DNA from: Ensifer adhaerens
GTDB taxonomy: Bacteria > Pseudomonadota > Alphaproteobacteria > Rhizobiales > Rhizobiaceae
Length of the DNA stretch: 64,000 nt
Direction: 5' to 3'
Assembly (NCBI RefSeq): GCF_002007205.1
Contig: NZ_LAZS01000005.1
Location: forward strand, 558,001 to 622,000
This document shows, in pieces, positions 42,805-51,158 of this stretch. The notes beneath the pieces were generated by a model that made no database searches, was not told where the DNA came from, and was given only the letters and a program-made list of their open reading frames with translations. Within the stretch, counting starts at the first letter, position 1. The number at the start of each line of letters is the position of its first letter. Both the position numbers and the translations under genes were made by a program.

Positions 42805-43650
42805 ATGTCATTTTTTGGCGTTTCCGGAATGTATTATTCCGGCGAATCCCTTGCCGAGCACCGCATCGTGCTTGCCGAGGACTCCAACCTCTTCTCCTCG
42901 ATGGTCTCGAAGCGGCTGAAAGAGCTGTTCGACATCGATGTCATCGTCTGCCGCGACTATGACGACCTGCAGTTCGCCGTCGAAAACGCGACCTTTCCGG
43001 CGTCGCTCGCCATCTCCAACATCAACCTGCCGGGAGCGGAAAACGGCGAGGCGCTCAACTACCTGATCGATATGAGCGTGCCGACGGTGGTCTTCACCGG
43101 CTCGTTCCAGGAGTCGACGCGCGAAAAAATCCTCGCCAAGGAGATCGTCGACTACGTCATCAAGGACAGCGTCTTTGCCGTCGACATGCTGGCGGAATCG
43201 GTCTGCCGCTTCCTTACCAACCACAAGCATCATGTGCTTGTTGTCGACGACAGCCCGACGGCGCGCGCGCTGTTGACGACGCAGCTGAAGCGCTACAACT
43301 TCCGCACCAGCTCGGCCGAAAACGGTGCCGCGGCGCTCGAGATCCTGAAGAACAATCCGGATATCGGCCTCGTCATCACCGACTACAACATGCCCGATAT
43401 CGACGGCTTCGAGCTGACGCGGCGCATTCGCAGCTCCTACGGGCCGCACCAGCTGCGCATCATCGGCGTGTCTTCCTCCACCAACCGACTGCTCTCGGCA
43501 CGGTTCCTCAAGGCCGGCGGCAACGACTTCGTCGTTCGTCCCTTCGTCAACGAGGAGTTCTACTGCCGCGTCAACCAGAACCTCGACACGCTGACGAAGA
43601 TCCGCACGCTCAGTGAAAAGGTTGGGGTTCCGGCGAAGGCTTCGGCCTGA
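42805..43650 (+). CDS. Double-receiver (REC-REC) response regulator with an altered first domain
   Basis: A 281-residue protein of two receiver domains and no output domain. REC1 (residues about 20-135) has the acidic pocket AEDSN, but the usual phospho-acceptor position reads ISNINLPG, with Asn in place of Asp; its Lys is present (VIKDS). REC2 (about 140-270) has VVDDSP and the normal Asp in ITDYNMPDIDG, though the conserved Lys is replaced by Arg (FVVRPF). So only REC2 is likely to be phosphorylated. The REC pair is paralogous to that of the diguanylate cyclase gene 241 bases downstream, suggesting both belong to one pathway. Possible role: adaptor or phosphate sink. Confidence 0.85.
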   Translation: MSFFGVSGMYYSGESLAEHRIVLAEDSNLFSSMVSKRLKELFDIDVIVCRDYDDLQFAVENATFPASLAISNINLPGAENGEALNYLIDMSVPTVVFTGSFQESTREKILAKEIVDYVIKDSVFAVDMLAESVCRFLTNHKHHVLVVDDSPTARALLTTQLKRYNFRTSSAENGAAALEILKNNPDIGLVITDYNMPDIDGFELTRRIRSSYGPHQLRIIGVSSSTNRLLSARFLKAGGNDFVVRPFVNEEFYCRVNQNLDTLTKIRTLSEKVGVPAKASA

Positions 43651-43768
43651 TACGAAAAATAATCCCCAATATTTCATGGCAAATGGCGCGAAATCCCGCG
43701 TCCAAGTTGCTGCATTAACGAAATTGCAATCCGATCGGTCTTCAATCCGCCGCAACAGGAGCGGGGAA

Positions 43769-43818
43769 CCCGGTCACACCTAATCGCGCCGGCCGAAAGG
43801 CCGGTGCGGCGTGACGGG
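43769..43818 (+). terminator. Nested hairpin between the two response-regulator genes
   Basis: Outer arms CCCGGTCAC/GTGACGGG enclose a very stable GCGCCGGCC-GAAA-GGCCGGTGC stem; TTTAAT follows. It lies after the first regulator gene and about 75 bases before the second, so it may terminate, or partly attenuate, transcription between them. Confidence 0.55.
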
Positions 43819-43891
43819 TTTAATCATGTATTCGGAGCCAGCGTCACCTTAACCGGAAGCACGCCTGCGGCTCGAGAGGGGTTGCAGGGAC

Positions 43892-45220
43892 GTGAGATTG
43901 CGCCGCACGCCGGGCCGGGTGAACTCTGTGCAGAAGCACAGCGACAAGCGCATGCTGCTCGTCGAAGACTCCCGGATGTTCGCGACGGCGCTGAAATATG
44001 GTCTTGAGTCCGTTCACGGCATTCGCGTCACCCATTGCAGTTCGCTCGCGGCGCTGCGTGAGGCGCTGGAGCAGGGGCCGGAAAGCTTCTCGCTCGCAGT
44101 GCTCGATCTCAACCTGCCGGATGCGCCCAATTGCGAGGCGCTCGACTTCATCCTCGACAATCAGGTGCCGGCCGTCGTCTTCACCGCTGCCTTCAACGAC
44201 AATACGCGCGAGGCGATCCTGTCGCGCGGCGCGCTCGATTGCGTCATCAAGCATCAGCCGGAATCGATCAACCTGCTGATCGGCGCGGTCGATCGGGCGC
44301 TGACCAATGGCAAGACGACGGTGCTGCTCGCCGATTCCGATGCCGCCTCGCGCAACGAGCTTGCCGGCATCCTTAGGCGCAAGCGTATTTCTGTCTGCGA
44401 GGTCGCGTCTGCCGCCGATGCGCTGCAGGTGCTCGACAGCGGCGAGGCGATCGATCTTGTCGTCACCGATCTCGATCTCGCCGACATGACCGGGGCAGCA
44501 CTTCTGGCCGAGGTCGAGCGAAGGCGGGGGGATGGTGCTGTGCCGGTGATCGGCCTTTCCGACAGCGGTGACCGGCGCGCCGGGGCCCGGTTCCTCGAAG
44601 CCGGCGGCACCGATTTCATCCAGAAACCCTTCCTCGAGGCGGAGTTCAACGGCCGCATCGCCCAGGCCGCCGGCGTGCAGAAGCGGCTGCAGACGCTGCA
44701 GCGGCAGGCGGCGAGCGACTATCTGACCGACCTCTACAACCGCCGCCACTTCTTCCTTGCTGGCCCGCGGCTGGTCGAACAGTGCCTCAGGCGCGGCGAG
44801 CCGACCGCAATCGCCGTGCTCGACATCGATCATTTCAAGCGGCTGAACGACACCTATGGCCACGAGATCGGCGACATCGTCTTGAAGCACGTCGCCAAGC
44901 GCCTGGCAGCGCTCGTCGGCGAAGACCATCTGCTGGCCCGCCTCGGCGGCGAGGAGTTCGGCATTCTCTTCAACGGCTGCGACGTGCGTCGCGCCTTTGC
45001 CTTCTGCGACGCACTGAGGCTCGAACTGGCCAAATCCCGCATCGTCGCCGATGACGAGGAACTGACGATCACGGTTTCGATCGGCCTTGCGACCATCGAA
45101 AGCTCCGAGGCCTTCGAAAACTACCTGCACGCCGCCGACCAGTTTCTCTACATGGCGAAACATGCCGGGCGAAACCGGGTGATCTCGGAACTCGCGCTGC
45201 TAGACGCGCTCGCGTCGTAA
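43892..45220 (+). CDS. PleD-like diguanylate cyclase (REC-REC-GGDEF)
   Basis: A 442-residue response regulator making c-di-GMP from two GTP. REC1 (residues about 20-135) keeps its Asp in AVLDLNLPD; REC2 (about 145-260) keeps one in VVTDLDLADM and its Lys in FIQKPF. The C-terminal GGDEF domain has DYLTDLYNRRHF, LDIDHFKRLNDTYGHEIGD and the active-site loop RLGGEEFG. No RxxD product-inhibition site is seen five residues before the loop (GEDH instead), so feedback control may differ. The GTG at 43892 is used because GAGAGGGG lies ten bases upstream; GTG 43919 or ATG 43952 are alternatives. Confidence 0.88.
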   Translation: MRLRRTPGRVNSVQKHSDKRMLLVEDSRMFATALKYGLESVHGIRVTHCSSLAALREALEQGPESFSLAVLDLNLPDAPNCEALDFILDNQVPAVVFTAAFNDNTREAILSRGALDCVIKHQPESINLLIGAVDRALTNGKTTVLLADSDAASRNELAGILRRKRISVCEVASAADALQVLDSGEAIDLVVTDLDLADMTGAALLAEVERRRGDGAVPVIGLSDSGDRRAGARFLEAGGTDFIQKPFLEAEFNGRIAQAAGVQKRLQTLQRQAASDYLTDLYNRRHFFLAGPRLVEQCLRRGEPTAIAVLDIDHFKRLNDTYGHEIGDIVLKHVAKRLAALVGEDHLLARLGGEEFGILFNGCDVRRAFAFCDALRLELAKSRIVADDEELTITVSIGLATIESSEAFENYLHAADQFLYMAKHAGRNRVISELALLDALAS

Positions 45221-45344
45221 GCGGCGGGGCGAGGCCGTCAGGCTTTTCTTGGAAATAGCGCTGCGACACCTGTCGGCTTGGAACGAAGTCGGACGTCCTT
45301 CGGTTACCCGCACATGATCAAGCGGGGCGAAGAGGAGCCGACCC

Positions 45345-45827
45345 ATGACGTCTGTTGTTTCAAATCTCTGGTTTGCGAAGGAGGCGCGGGAAGCCGTCGA
45401 CTTCTACGTATCGCTCGTTCCCAATTCGGCGATCACCCGCATCTCGACACTGCCGGCGGAGAGCCCGAGCGGCCCGCCCGACAGCGTAAAGATCATCGAG
45501 TTCATGCTTGGTAACCAGGAGTTCCTGGCGCTCGAAGCCGGGCCGCTCGACCCGTTCAATCATGCCTTCTCGATCATGATCCAGTGCGACAGCCAGGAGG
45601 AGATCGACCGGCTGTGGAATGCGATCCTTGAAAACGGCGGCGAGCCCGAGCAATGCGGCTGGATCCGCGACCGCTGGGGGCTGTGCTGGCAGATCGCGCC
45701 GCGCGCGCTCGGCGACATGGTCGCCCATTCCGATCGCGCGCGCGCCAAGCGCGCGACGGAGGCGATGCTCGGGATGGTCAAGCTCGATATCGCCGAACTG
45801 GAGCGGGCGTTTCACGCGCAGGAATAG
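45345..45827 (+). CDS. VOC-family protein, PhnB/3-demethylubiquinone methyltransferase-like
   Basis: A 160-residue protein of the vicinal-oxygen-chelate superfamily: VVSNLWFAKEAREAVDFYVSLVPNSAI, VKIIEFMLGNQEFLALEAGP, and NHAFSIMIQCDSQEEIDRLWNAILENGGEPEQCGWIRDRWGLCWQIAP. These blocks are those of the so-called PhnB-like group whose activity is unclear. The preceding frame from 45278 overlaps but lacks family sequence. Single gene after the diguanylate cyclase. Confidence 0.88.
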   Translation: MTSVVSNLWFAKEAREAVDFYVSLVPNSAITRISTLPAESPSGPPDSVKIIEFMLGNQEFLALEAGPLDPFNHAFSIMIQCDSQEEIDRLWNAILENGGEPEQCGWIRDRWGLCWQIAPRALGDMVAHSDRARAKRATEAMLGMVKLDIAELERAFHAQE

Positions 45828-45902
45828 CGGCCCGGCCCATTGTCTGTGGAGAGCCGTTTCGAAGCGAGCGTCGGCGAGGGCTCATGCGTTGCTTGCAGCG
45901 CC

Positions 45903-46415
45903 TCAGGGGGCGGGTCCCCCGGGGCAGGCAGAACCCAGGATGAAATTCGCGAGGATTTTTGATGGGCCGCCGGCGTTGTCGAGCCGAATGCGTATATTGA
46001 CACCCGAAGGGGCAGCGAAGCTGGCTTCGACGTAGGAGACGCGAGTCGTCCCCACCATGAGCGTCACGATCCGCGTTTCCGGTTTGCCGTATTTTCTTTG
46101 GAGGGTGCCCAGTTCGCCTGCGATCATCGCGAACTCGTCAAGTCCTCCCTCCTGATGGGTGGCGATGAGCGCGATCCTGTTGTTGCAGGACAAGAGGCCG
46201 AGGTTCGTTCCCTCGACCACCCAACTGCCGGGAAGCGCGGGGGAGAGCTGCTTCAGTGTCCATCCTCGCTCTCTTGCGTGGCGCTCGGCTTCGGCGAAAG
46301 TGCGTCCCAGTTCAAATCCGCGCAAGTCGTCGAACGCTTGCGCGCGAGCCGGATGGCTGCACAGGACTGTCGCCAGCAGAAGAACTAAGCAATGCTGGAT
46401 GGGGGCTCTCTGCAT
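45903..46415 (-). CDS. Exported protein of unknown function
   Basis: A 170-residue protein with a Sec signal (HCLVLLLATVLCSHPARA-QA). The mature part starts FDDLRGFELGRTFAEAERHARERGW and contains two Cys (LLSCNNRIA and the C-terminal SACPG). An alpha/beta pattern is visible but no family was recognised. The ATG at 46415 is favoured over the TTG at 46421. Its start lies 18 bases from the stop of the upstream YdeI-like gene on the same strand, so it may be co-transcribed. Confidence 0.7.
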   Translation of the reverse strand: MQRAPIQHCLVLLLATVLCSHPARAQAFDDLRGFELGRTFAEAERHARERGWTLKQLSPALPGSWVVEGTNLGLLSCNNRIALIATHQEGGLDEFAMIAGELGTLQRKYGKPETRIVTLMVGTTRVSYVEASFAAPSGVNIRIRLDNAGGPSKILANFILGSACPGGPAP

Positions 46416-46432
46416 GGTCAACCGTGCGCCTT

Positions 46433-47032
46433 CTACTTCAGCTTCTGCGGATAGATCGTCTCGCCGCGCTTCAGCATCTCGACGAAGGTCGCGATCTTCT
46501 TCTTTCGCCCCGCCTCGGTCTTCATGTTGCGGGTGCGGAAGGCGAGCGCGAAGCGGTTCTGGGCGCTGAGCTTGCCAAGCATCTCGAGGGCTTCGGGCAC
46601 GGCGTCGATTGCGGCCTGCAGGTCGTCGGGGATCGTCATGTCCTTGCCGCTGGAATAGGCCCGGTCCCAGCGCCCGTCGGCCTTGGCGGCGTCCACCTGT
46701 CTGAGGCCGTGCTCGGTCATGCGGCCCTCGGCAATCAGCCGCGCGACGTTGTCGACGTTGATCTTGCTCCAGATGCTTTTCTTGCCGCGCGGGGTGTAGC
46801 GTTGCAAGAAGCTTCTGTCGTCAAAGCCCTTGCGTATGCCGTCGATCCAGCCCCAGCAGAGCACGGCGTCGATTGCCTCCTTGGGCGTTATCGAGGTAAG
46901 GCCTGAGCCGACCTTGTGCGTCTTGACCCACACCTCGGTTTCGCTCAGATGGTGGGCGGAAAGCCAGTCGTAGAAGCTCTGGAAGTCCTTGAACTCATGG
47001 ACCTTGGCGGGATCGATTTCGACGGGGGCCAT
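46433..47032 (-). CDS. YdeI/OmpD-associated family protein
   Basis: A 199-residue protein with the family blocks WLSAHHLSETEVWVKTHKVGSG, AIDAVLCWGWIDGIRKGFDDRSFLQRYTPRGKKSIWSKINVDNVARLI and the C-terminal FRTRNMKTEAGRKKKIATFVEMLKRGETIYP. Members have been linked to resistance against some bacteriocins or peptides but the mechanism is unknown. It probably forms a unit with the exported protein gene downstream. Confidence 0.88.
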   Translation of the reverse strand: MAPVEIDPAKVHEFKDFQSFYDWLSAHHLSETEVWVKTHKVGSGLTSITPKEAIDAVLCWGWIDGIRKGFDDRSFLQRYTPRGKKSIWSKINVDNVARLIAEGRMTEHGLRQVDAAKADGRWDRAYSSGKDMTIPDDLQAAIDAVPEALEMLGKLSAQNRFALAFRTRNMKTEAGRKKKIATFVEMLKRGETIYPQKLK

Positions 47033-47140
47033 GGGCTGGCGTGCTCCTCGCGCTCATGCAACGCCGACCATTCAAACCAAAATGACGGCGCGTGCAAGCG
47101 CATAGGCATCACAAGTGGAAGTGTCACCAACGAAACGAAA

Positions 47141-47162
47141 AAGGGCGGCAAGTGCCGCCCTT
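47141..47162 (-). terminator. Intrinsic terminator of the GbdR-like gene
   Basis: A perfect ten-base stem (AAGGGCGGCA/TGCCGCCCTT) with a two-base loop; on the minus strand it is followed by TTTTTCGTTT. It sits 25 bases after the stop of the regulator gene. Confidence 0.85.
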
Positions 47163-47186
47163 CCTGTTCCCGATCCTTGTCGAACT

Positions 47187-48191
47187 CTACCGCGCCATCT
47201 GCAGCGTCAGCTTGCGGTCGGCGCGCTCCTGCTGCGGCGAGCGGTTGTAGAGTTCGCGATAACACTTGGAGAAGTGCGAGGCGGAGACGAAGCCGCAGGC
47301 AACGGCCACTTCGACGACCGGCATCGACGACTGGATGAGCAGGTGCCTTGCGCGGTCGAGGCGGATTTCCAGGTAGTAGCGGGCCGGTGACCGGCCCATT
47401 TCCTGGCGGAAGAGGCGTTCGATCTGGCGGCGCGAGAGATCGGCGCCCTCGGCGATTTCCAAGAGCGACAGCGGTTCGGCGAGGTTTGCCTCCATCAGCT
47501 CGATGATCGACAGCACCTTGGCGTTCTGCACGCCGAGGCGAGCGCGCAGCGGCAGGCGCTGGCGGTCATGCGGCCCGCGCACGCGATCGGTCAGCGCCTG
47601 TTCGCAGACGCGGTTGACGAGGCTCTCGCCGAAATCCTGGTCGATCAGGTTCAGCATCATGTCGAGCGAGGCGGTACCGCCGGCGCAGGTGTAGATGTTG
47701 CTGTCGATCTCGTAGAGGTCGGCATAGACGTCGACCTGCGGGAAGCTTTCGGAAAAGCCCGGCAGGTTTTCCCAATGGATGGCGCAGCGCTTGCCGGTCA
47801 GAAGGCCGGCGGAGGCCAGCACATGGGCGCCGGTACAGAGGCTGCCGACGGCGACGCCGCGATTGTAGACTTCGCGCAGCCAGGCATTGACCGACTTGTT
47901 GTTGAAGTCCTCGACATAGATGCCGGAACAGACCAGCACCATCGAGGGGCGGTTTTCACCGCCGAGGAACTTGCGCTCGTCGGCGAGCGACGAATTGACC
48001 TCGAGCGCAATGCCGCTCGACGACAGGACCTTTTCGCCGTCGGACGAAGCGAGGCGCCAGGAATAGGCCTCGTAGCCGAGCATGCGGTTGGCGATGCGGA
48101 GCGTTTCGATCGCCGCCGAAAAGGGCAGCATGGAAAAGTTCGGCACCAGGAAGAAGACGAGAGAACGCTTTTTGGTCAGTGGCTTGTTCAT
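47187..48191 (-). CDS. GlxA-family AraC-type regulator, GbdR-like
   Basis: A 334-residue regulator with an N-terminal DJ-1/PfpI-type domain (VFFLVPNFSMLPFSAAIETLRIANRM, SLCTGAHVLASAGLLTGKRCAIHWENL, AGGTASLDMMLNLI) and a C-terminal AraC HTH (LSLLEIAEGADLSRRQIERLFRQEMGRSPARYYLEIRLDRAR, EVAVACGFVSASHFSKCYRE). The closest pattern I know is GbdR/CdhR, which control glycine betaine and carnitine breakdown in pseudomonads; ligand identity here is inference. ATG 48191 (GGAAG upstream) is chosen; ATG 48203 four codons earlier is possible. No catabolic genes are adjacent. Confidence 0.85.
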   Translation of the reverse strand: MNKPLTKKRSLVFFLVPNFSMLPFSAAIETLRIANRMLGYEAYSWRLASSDGEKVLSSSGIALEVNSSLADERKFLGGENRPSMVLVCSGIYVEDFNNKSVNAWLREVYNRGVAVGSLCTGAHVLASAGLLTGKRCAIHWENLPGFSESFPQVDVYADLYEIDSNIYTCAGGTASLDMMLNLIDQDFGESLVNRVCEQALTDRVRGPHDRQRLPLRARLGVQNAKVLSIIELMEANLAEPLSLLEIAEGADLSRRQIERLFRQEMGRSPARYYLEIRLDRARHLLIQSSMPVVEVAVACGFVSASHFSKCYRELYNRSPQQERADRKLTLQMAR

Positions 48192-48629
48192 GAGGCTTCC
48201 CATGCTTGGCGATGCGGGTATATTCGTCGCTTGGAAGATACTCTTCGGCTTGTCTGTTTGCGACATTCGCATGGATAGCAGCGACCGCAAAGAGATTTCG
48301 CATTGCGACATCGGGCGGTAAAAGGCGGATCGGCCCCGCTTTCAGGCTTTTGTAAGGAAAGCGACAGTTTTTACAGCGCTGTTGACGCTATCGGACAAGA
48401 ACTGCCAGAGATACGCAACATCTGCAAAGCGCTCGTAAGGGTTGTGTTTGCCGATTGCGACGCTATTGGCGGCGATCGCGGGTGTCGGTAAGAGACAAGT
48501 CGATACAGGGTGTCACCCGCACACCGGTCGGGAGCCCTCGCGGGGGAACGAAGAGTTCTTGTCGTGGGACCGTGGTCCTGTCGGGCAACTAGGGGTTCAC
48601 GATTGCCGGCAGGCGACTTAGACTTGACC
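48192..48629. other. 438-base intergenic region
   Basis: Upstream region of the GbdR-like gene and downstream of the HEAAH protein gene. Contains no frame with a convincing start and no recognised RNA or repeat; the part next to 48191 should hold the regulator's promoter. Confidence 0.45.
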
Positions 48630-49256
48630 TCAGTTAGCTCTAATCAGCCACCTGAGAAGCCATACCGGCAAGCCGCTACCCGGCTCCACAAATGCCGCAT
48701 GAAAGCGAGCGGAAGAAGCTTCCCTGGACCACACTTCGGGCTCAAGAAGCAGCTTCTCGTCAAGCCACCTTCGCAGTTCCTCAGCGCCGGGGAGCCGTTT
48801 GGCGAACGCCCGTTCTTGCCGGATGCATGCCTGCTCCACGCGATGGCGGTTCTCGTACGTGTAGGGAATGCCGACTTTCAACAGCCGGGCGTGTGCCGCC
48901 TCATGGACAATCGTTGATGCGACGAATTCGATGGGTGAGGACAAGACAAACTTCGGGTCGAGTTGGCATCTCTTCAGCTCGGGGGTGTACTGCCCGACAG
49001 CCCCGAACAGGTAGCTCACCCAAATTCTATCGAAAGACGCAATGACGCGCCTGTACCTTTGGGCATCGTTCGCCTTTATCAGAGCCAATGCGCTTTCGAC
49101 GCGCGATAAGACCTTGTGCTGATCTTCATCGCAGAAAGTCCCGATCCACAGGCCATCGACCTTGATCGACTTCGAAAGCCGAAGAAGCAACGAATCGACG
49201 AGACCTTGGATTGCTTTGCGTACCTTGCCCGTCAAACGGGGTTCCTCCTTGCTCAA
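48630..49256 (-). CDS. Predicted zinc metallopeptidase-like protein with HEAAH motif
   Basis: A 208-residue protein without a signal peptide. VASTIVHEAAHARLL, near residues 112-126, is an HExxH zinc-binding helix, with a following ENRHRVEQACIRQERAFAKRL helix that could give the third ligand. The N-terminal half is helical (KVRKAIQGLVDSLLLRLSKS; VLSRVESALALIKANDAQRY). No known family was recognised. Codon usage is less biased than that of neighbours and it stands alone, hinting at horizontal acquisition. Confidence 0.65.
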   Translation of the reverse strand: MSKEEPRLTGKVRKAIQGLVDSLLLRLSKSIKVDGLWIGTFCDEDQHKVLSRVESALALIKANDAQRYRRVIASFDRIWVSYLFGAVGQYTPELKRCQLDPKFVLSSPIEFVASTIVHEAAHARLLKVGIPYTYENRHRVEQACIRQERAFAKRLPGAEELRRWLDEKLLLEPEVWSREASSARFHAAFVEPGSGLPVWLLRWLIRAN

Positions 49257-49413
49257 GCAGCAGGAGCCTAGATCAAATGGGTTCGAAGTTCCTGAATGGT
49301 CGATCGAACCCGAAGCGTCCGGTCAGTTGTTTTGTTCGTGAGGTCCAGGCGCGCGGTTCGCAGTCGCAACGCAGCGCACATCCGGAGGTGGGTATACATT
49401 GACCGCAAAGAAA

Positions 49414-49442
49414 AAGGGCACCGCCTCCTCGGCGACGCCCTT
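49414..49442 (-). terminator. Intrinsic terminator of the DUF1127 gene
   Basis: AAGGGC/GCCCTT outer arms with an inner GCC/GGC pair; read on the minus strand it ends in CCCTTTTTCTTT, downstream of the DUF1127 stop. Confidence 0.8.
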
Positions 49443-49490
49443 CGATCGATCCGGACCGTGACGCTCAGAAGAGACAGGTCACGCCGTCGC

Positions 49491-49694
49491 TCATTGTTCG
49501 GTCTTATGCACCGCGTCGTCCACCGACGGGAAGCCGATGTCCTTCAGCGTGTCATAGGACAGGTTTTCGAGAGCCCGTTCCTGGCGATGACGCTTCCACG
49601 CCGCCCAGGCACGAACCTGCAGATTGAAGAGACCCGGAAGGGACGAGTGGGAGGATGCCCGTTCCGAGGCCGATGAAAGATGAGTGTTGGACAT
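49491..49694 (-). CDS. DUF1127 family small protein
   Basis: A 67-residue protein with the arginine-rich DUF1127 helix pattern in its C-terminal half: VRAWAAWKRHRQERALENLSYDTLKDIGFPSVDDA. The first ~25 residues are Ser-rich. Small DUF1127 proteins in alphaproteobacteria are implicated in RNA handling and in phosphate and carbon metabolism. An AGGAGCC site precedes the ATG and a good terminator follows, so it is an independent gene. Confidence 0.85.
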   Translation of the reverse strand: MSNTHLSSASERASSHSSLPGLFNLQVRAWAAWKRHRQERALENLSYDTLKDIGFPSVDDAVHKTEQ

Positions 49695-49793
49695 TTCATG
49701 GCTCCTTCTGAGTGTCTCAGCAGGTCGCGACCACGATGGTAGTTATGCCGCAACCTGACTTATCATTCCAACGAATATGTTTGATGCGTCTCA

Positions 49794-50072
49794 TCAAACA
49801 TGGTGATTGATTAGCGGGTCCGCAAACATCACGTCGTCACGGACTCTCTTTGGCAGTTTGGCAAGTTCGCGCCGGGCTTCCACCCGATTTCGCGCGACCT
49901 GTTTTTCGCGTCGCTGCCGGACTACGCCGTCGAGGACGGCGATCACTTGGGTAAGGGCGTTGAGGACCATGTCGTTGCTCCTGCTATGCTCCTTTTTTAC
50001 CACTGCCTTCGGCAGCTGGCTGTTACGGAGGGAACTCTTCGAAGCGGCGATAACGAGGGCTGCGGTGGACAT
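49794..50072 (-). CDS. Small basic protein, possible distant DUF1127 relative
   Basis: A 92-residue protein; the ATG at 50072 with GGAGAAG upstream is preferred to an in-frame start at 50117 without such a site. It is Lys/Arg-rich, and its end (RREKQVARNRVEARRELAKLPKRVRDDVMFADPL) resembles the arginine-rich DUF1127 helix in spacing (compare RAL-L-DI). The N-terminal part (STAALVIAASKSSLRNSQL) is uncharged. It is divergent from the LysR gene at 50185, so that regulator may control it. Confidence 0.65.
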   Translation of the reverse strand: MSTAALVIAASKSSLRNSQLPKAVVKKEHSRSNDMVLNALTQVIAVLDGVVRQRREKQVARNRVEARRELAKLPKRVRDDVMFADPLINHHV

Positions 50073-50184
50073 GGGCTTCTCCTTCCTTCCTCGTCCTTGA
50101 GCTTGACTATCGGTCATTGCTGATGTTCAATCAAACGAAATGAAGTGAACTAATCATTCAGTTTTTCTGATCGAGGATGCCGCC

Positions 50185-51075
50185 ATGAACATGATGCTGC
50201 GACACGCGCTTCCGCTTCTTGAAATGGATGTGCTGAAGACCTTTGTCGCGATTGCCGAGACCGGCAATTTCACCACCGCCGCCGAAACCGTCTATCGTAC
50301 GCCGTCTGCCGTCTCGATGCAGATCAAGAAGCTTGAGGAAATGCTCGGCTGCACGCTCTTTTTGCGTGACGCTCGCTCGGTGACGCTGACGCCGAAGGGC
50401 GAAACGTTGCTCGGCTTTGCCCGGCGGCTGCTGTCGCTCAACAACGAGACGGTGTCGCGCTTCCTGCTGCCGGATATGAACGGCGTCGTGCGTGTCGGGG
50501 CGCCGGAAGATGTCGGCGAGCGCATCCTGCCGGAGGTTTTGAAGCGCTTTGCCGAATCCTATCCGAACGTCACCATCGACGTCTCGATCGGCATGAGCAA
50601 CGCCATGCGCAAGAAGGTCGACGAGCATCGGCTCGACATCGCCATCTTCAACAGCCTCACCGAAGGGACGCCGCGCAACGGCGAAATCCTGATGCAGGAG
50701 AAGCTCGTCTGGGCCGGCGCCAAATGCGGCAGCGCGCACCTCAAGGACCCGCTGCCGGTGTCGATGTGGGAAGACGGCTGCGTCTGGCGGGCGGACGCGG
50801 TGGAAAAGCTGGCACGGGCGGGGCGCAAGTTCCGCATCGCGTTCCTCAGCGCCTATACCACCGGGCAGCGCGCCGCCGTGCTTGCCGGTCTCGCGATCGC
50901 ACCGCTGCCGCGCTACCTCGTCCAGGGCGAGATGGTGCAGCTCGGCGAGCGCGACGGCCTGCCGGATCTCGGTCACTACAATATCGGCCTGCAGGTGATC
51001 AGCGATGCTCCGGCCCCGGTATTGGCGGTTGCCGACCATGTGCGCGACGCCTTCGCCGATCTGCAGGCGCAGTAA
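50185..51075 (+). CDS. LysR-family transcriptional regulator
   Basis: A 296-residue regulator. The HTH is MDVLKTFVAIAETGNFTTAAETVYRTPSAVSMQIKKLEEMLGCTLF, of the LrhA/DgdR-like subgroup; the effector domain spans residues about 95-290 (VRVGAPEDVGERILPEVLKRFAESYPNV ... LSAYTTGQRAAVLAGLAIAPLPRYL). The GAGG site lies seven bases before ATG. The divergent small basic protein gene begins 113 bases away and is the likeliest target besides itself. It does not closely resemble any regulator whose inducer I can name. Confidence 0.88.
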   Translation: MNMMLRHALPLLEMDVLKTFVAIAETGNFTTAAETVYRTPSAVSMQIKKLEEMLGCTLFLRDARSVTLTPKGETLLGFARRLLSLNNETVSRFLLPDMNGVVRVGAPEDVGERILPEVLKRFAESYPNVTIDVSIGMSNAMRKKVDEHRLDIAIFNSLTEGTPRNGEILMQEKLVWAGAKCGSAHLKDPLPVSMWEDGCVWRADAVEKLARAGRKFRIAFLSAYTTGQRAAVLAGLAIAPLPRYLVQGEMVQLGERDGLPDLGHYNIGLQVISDAPAPVLAVADHVRDAFADLQAQ

Positions 51076-51158
51076 GAGGGGCATCGTTTGCGGTCCGGCT
51101 TCTTAATGCCCGTGCCCGTCACCATTTCTCCTGGCCGAAGGGTGCGAGGTGAACGGCC

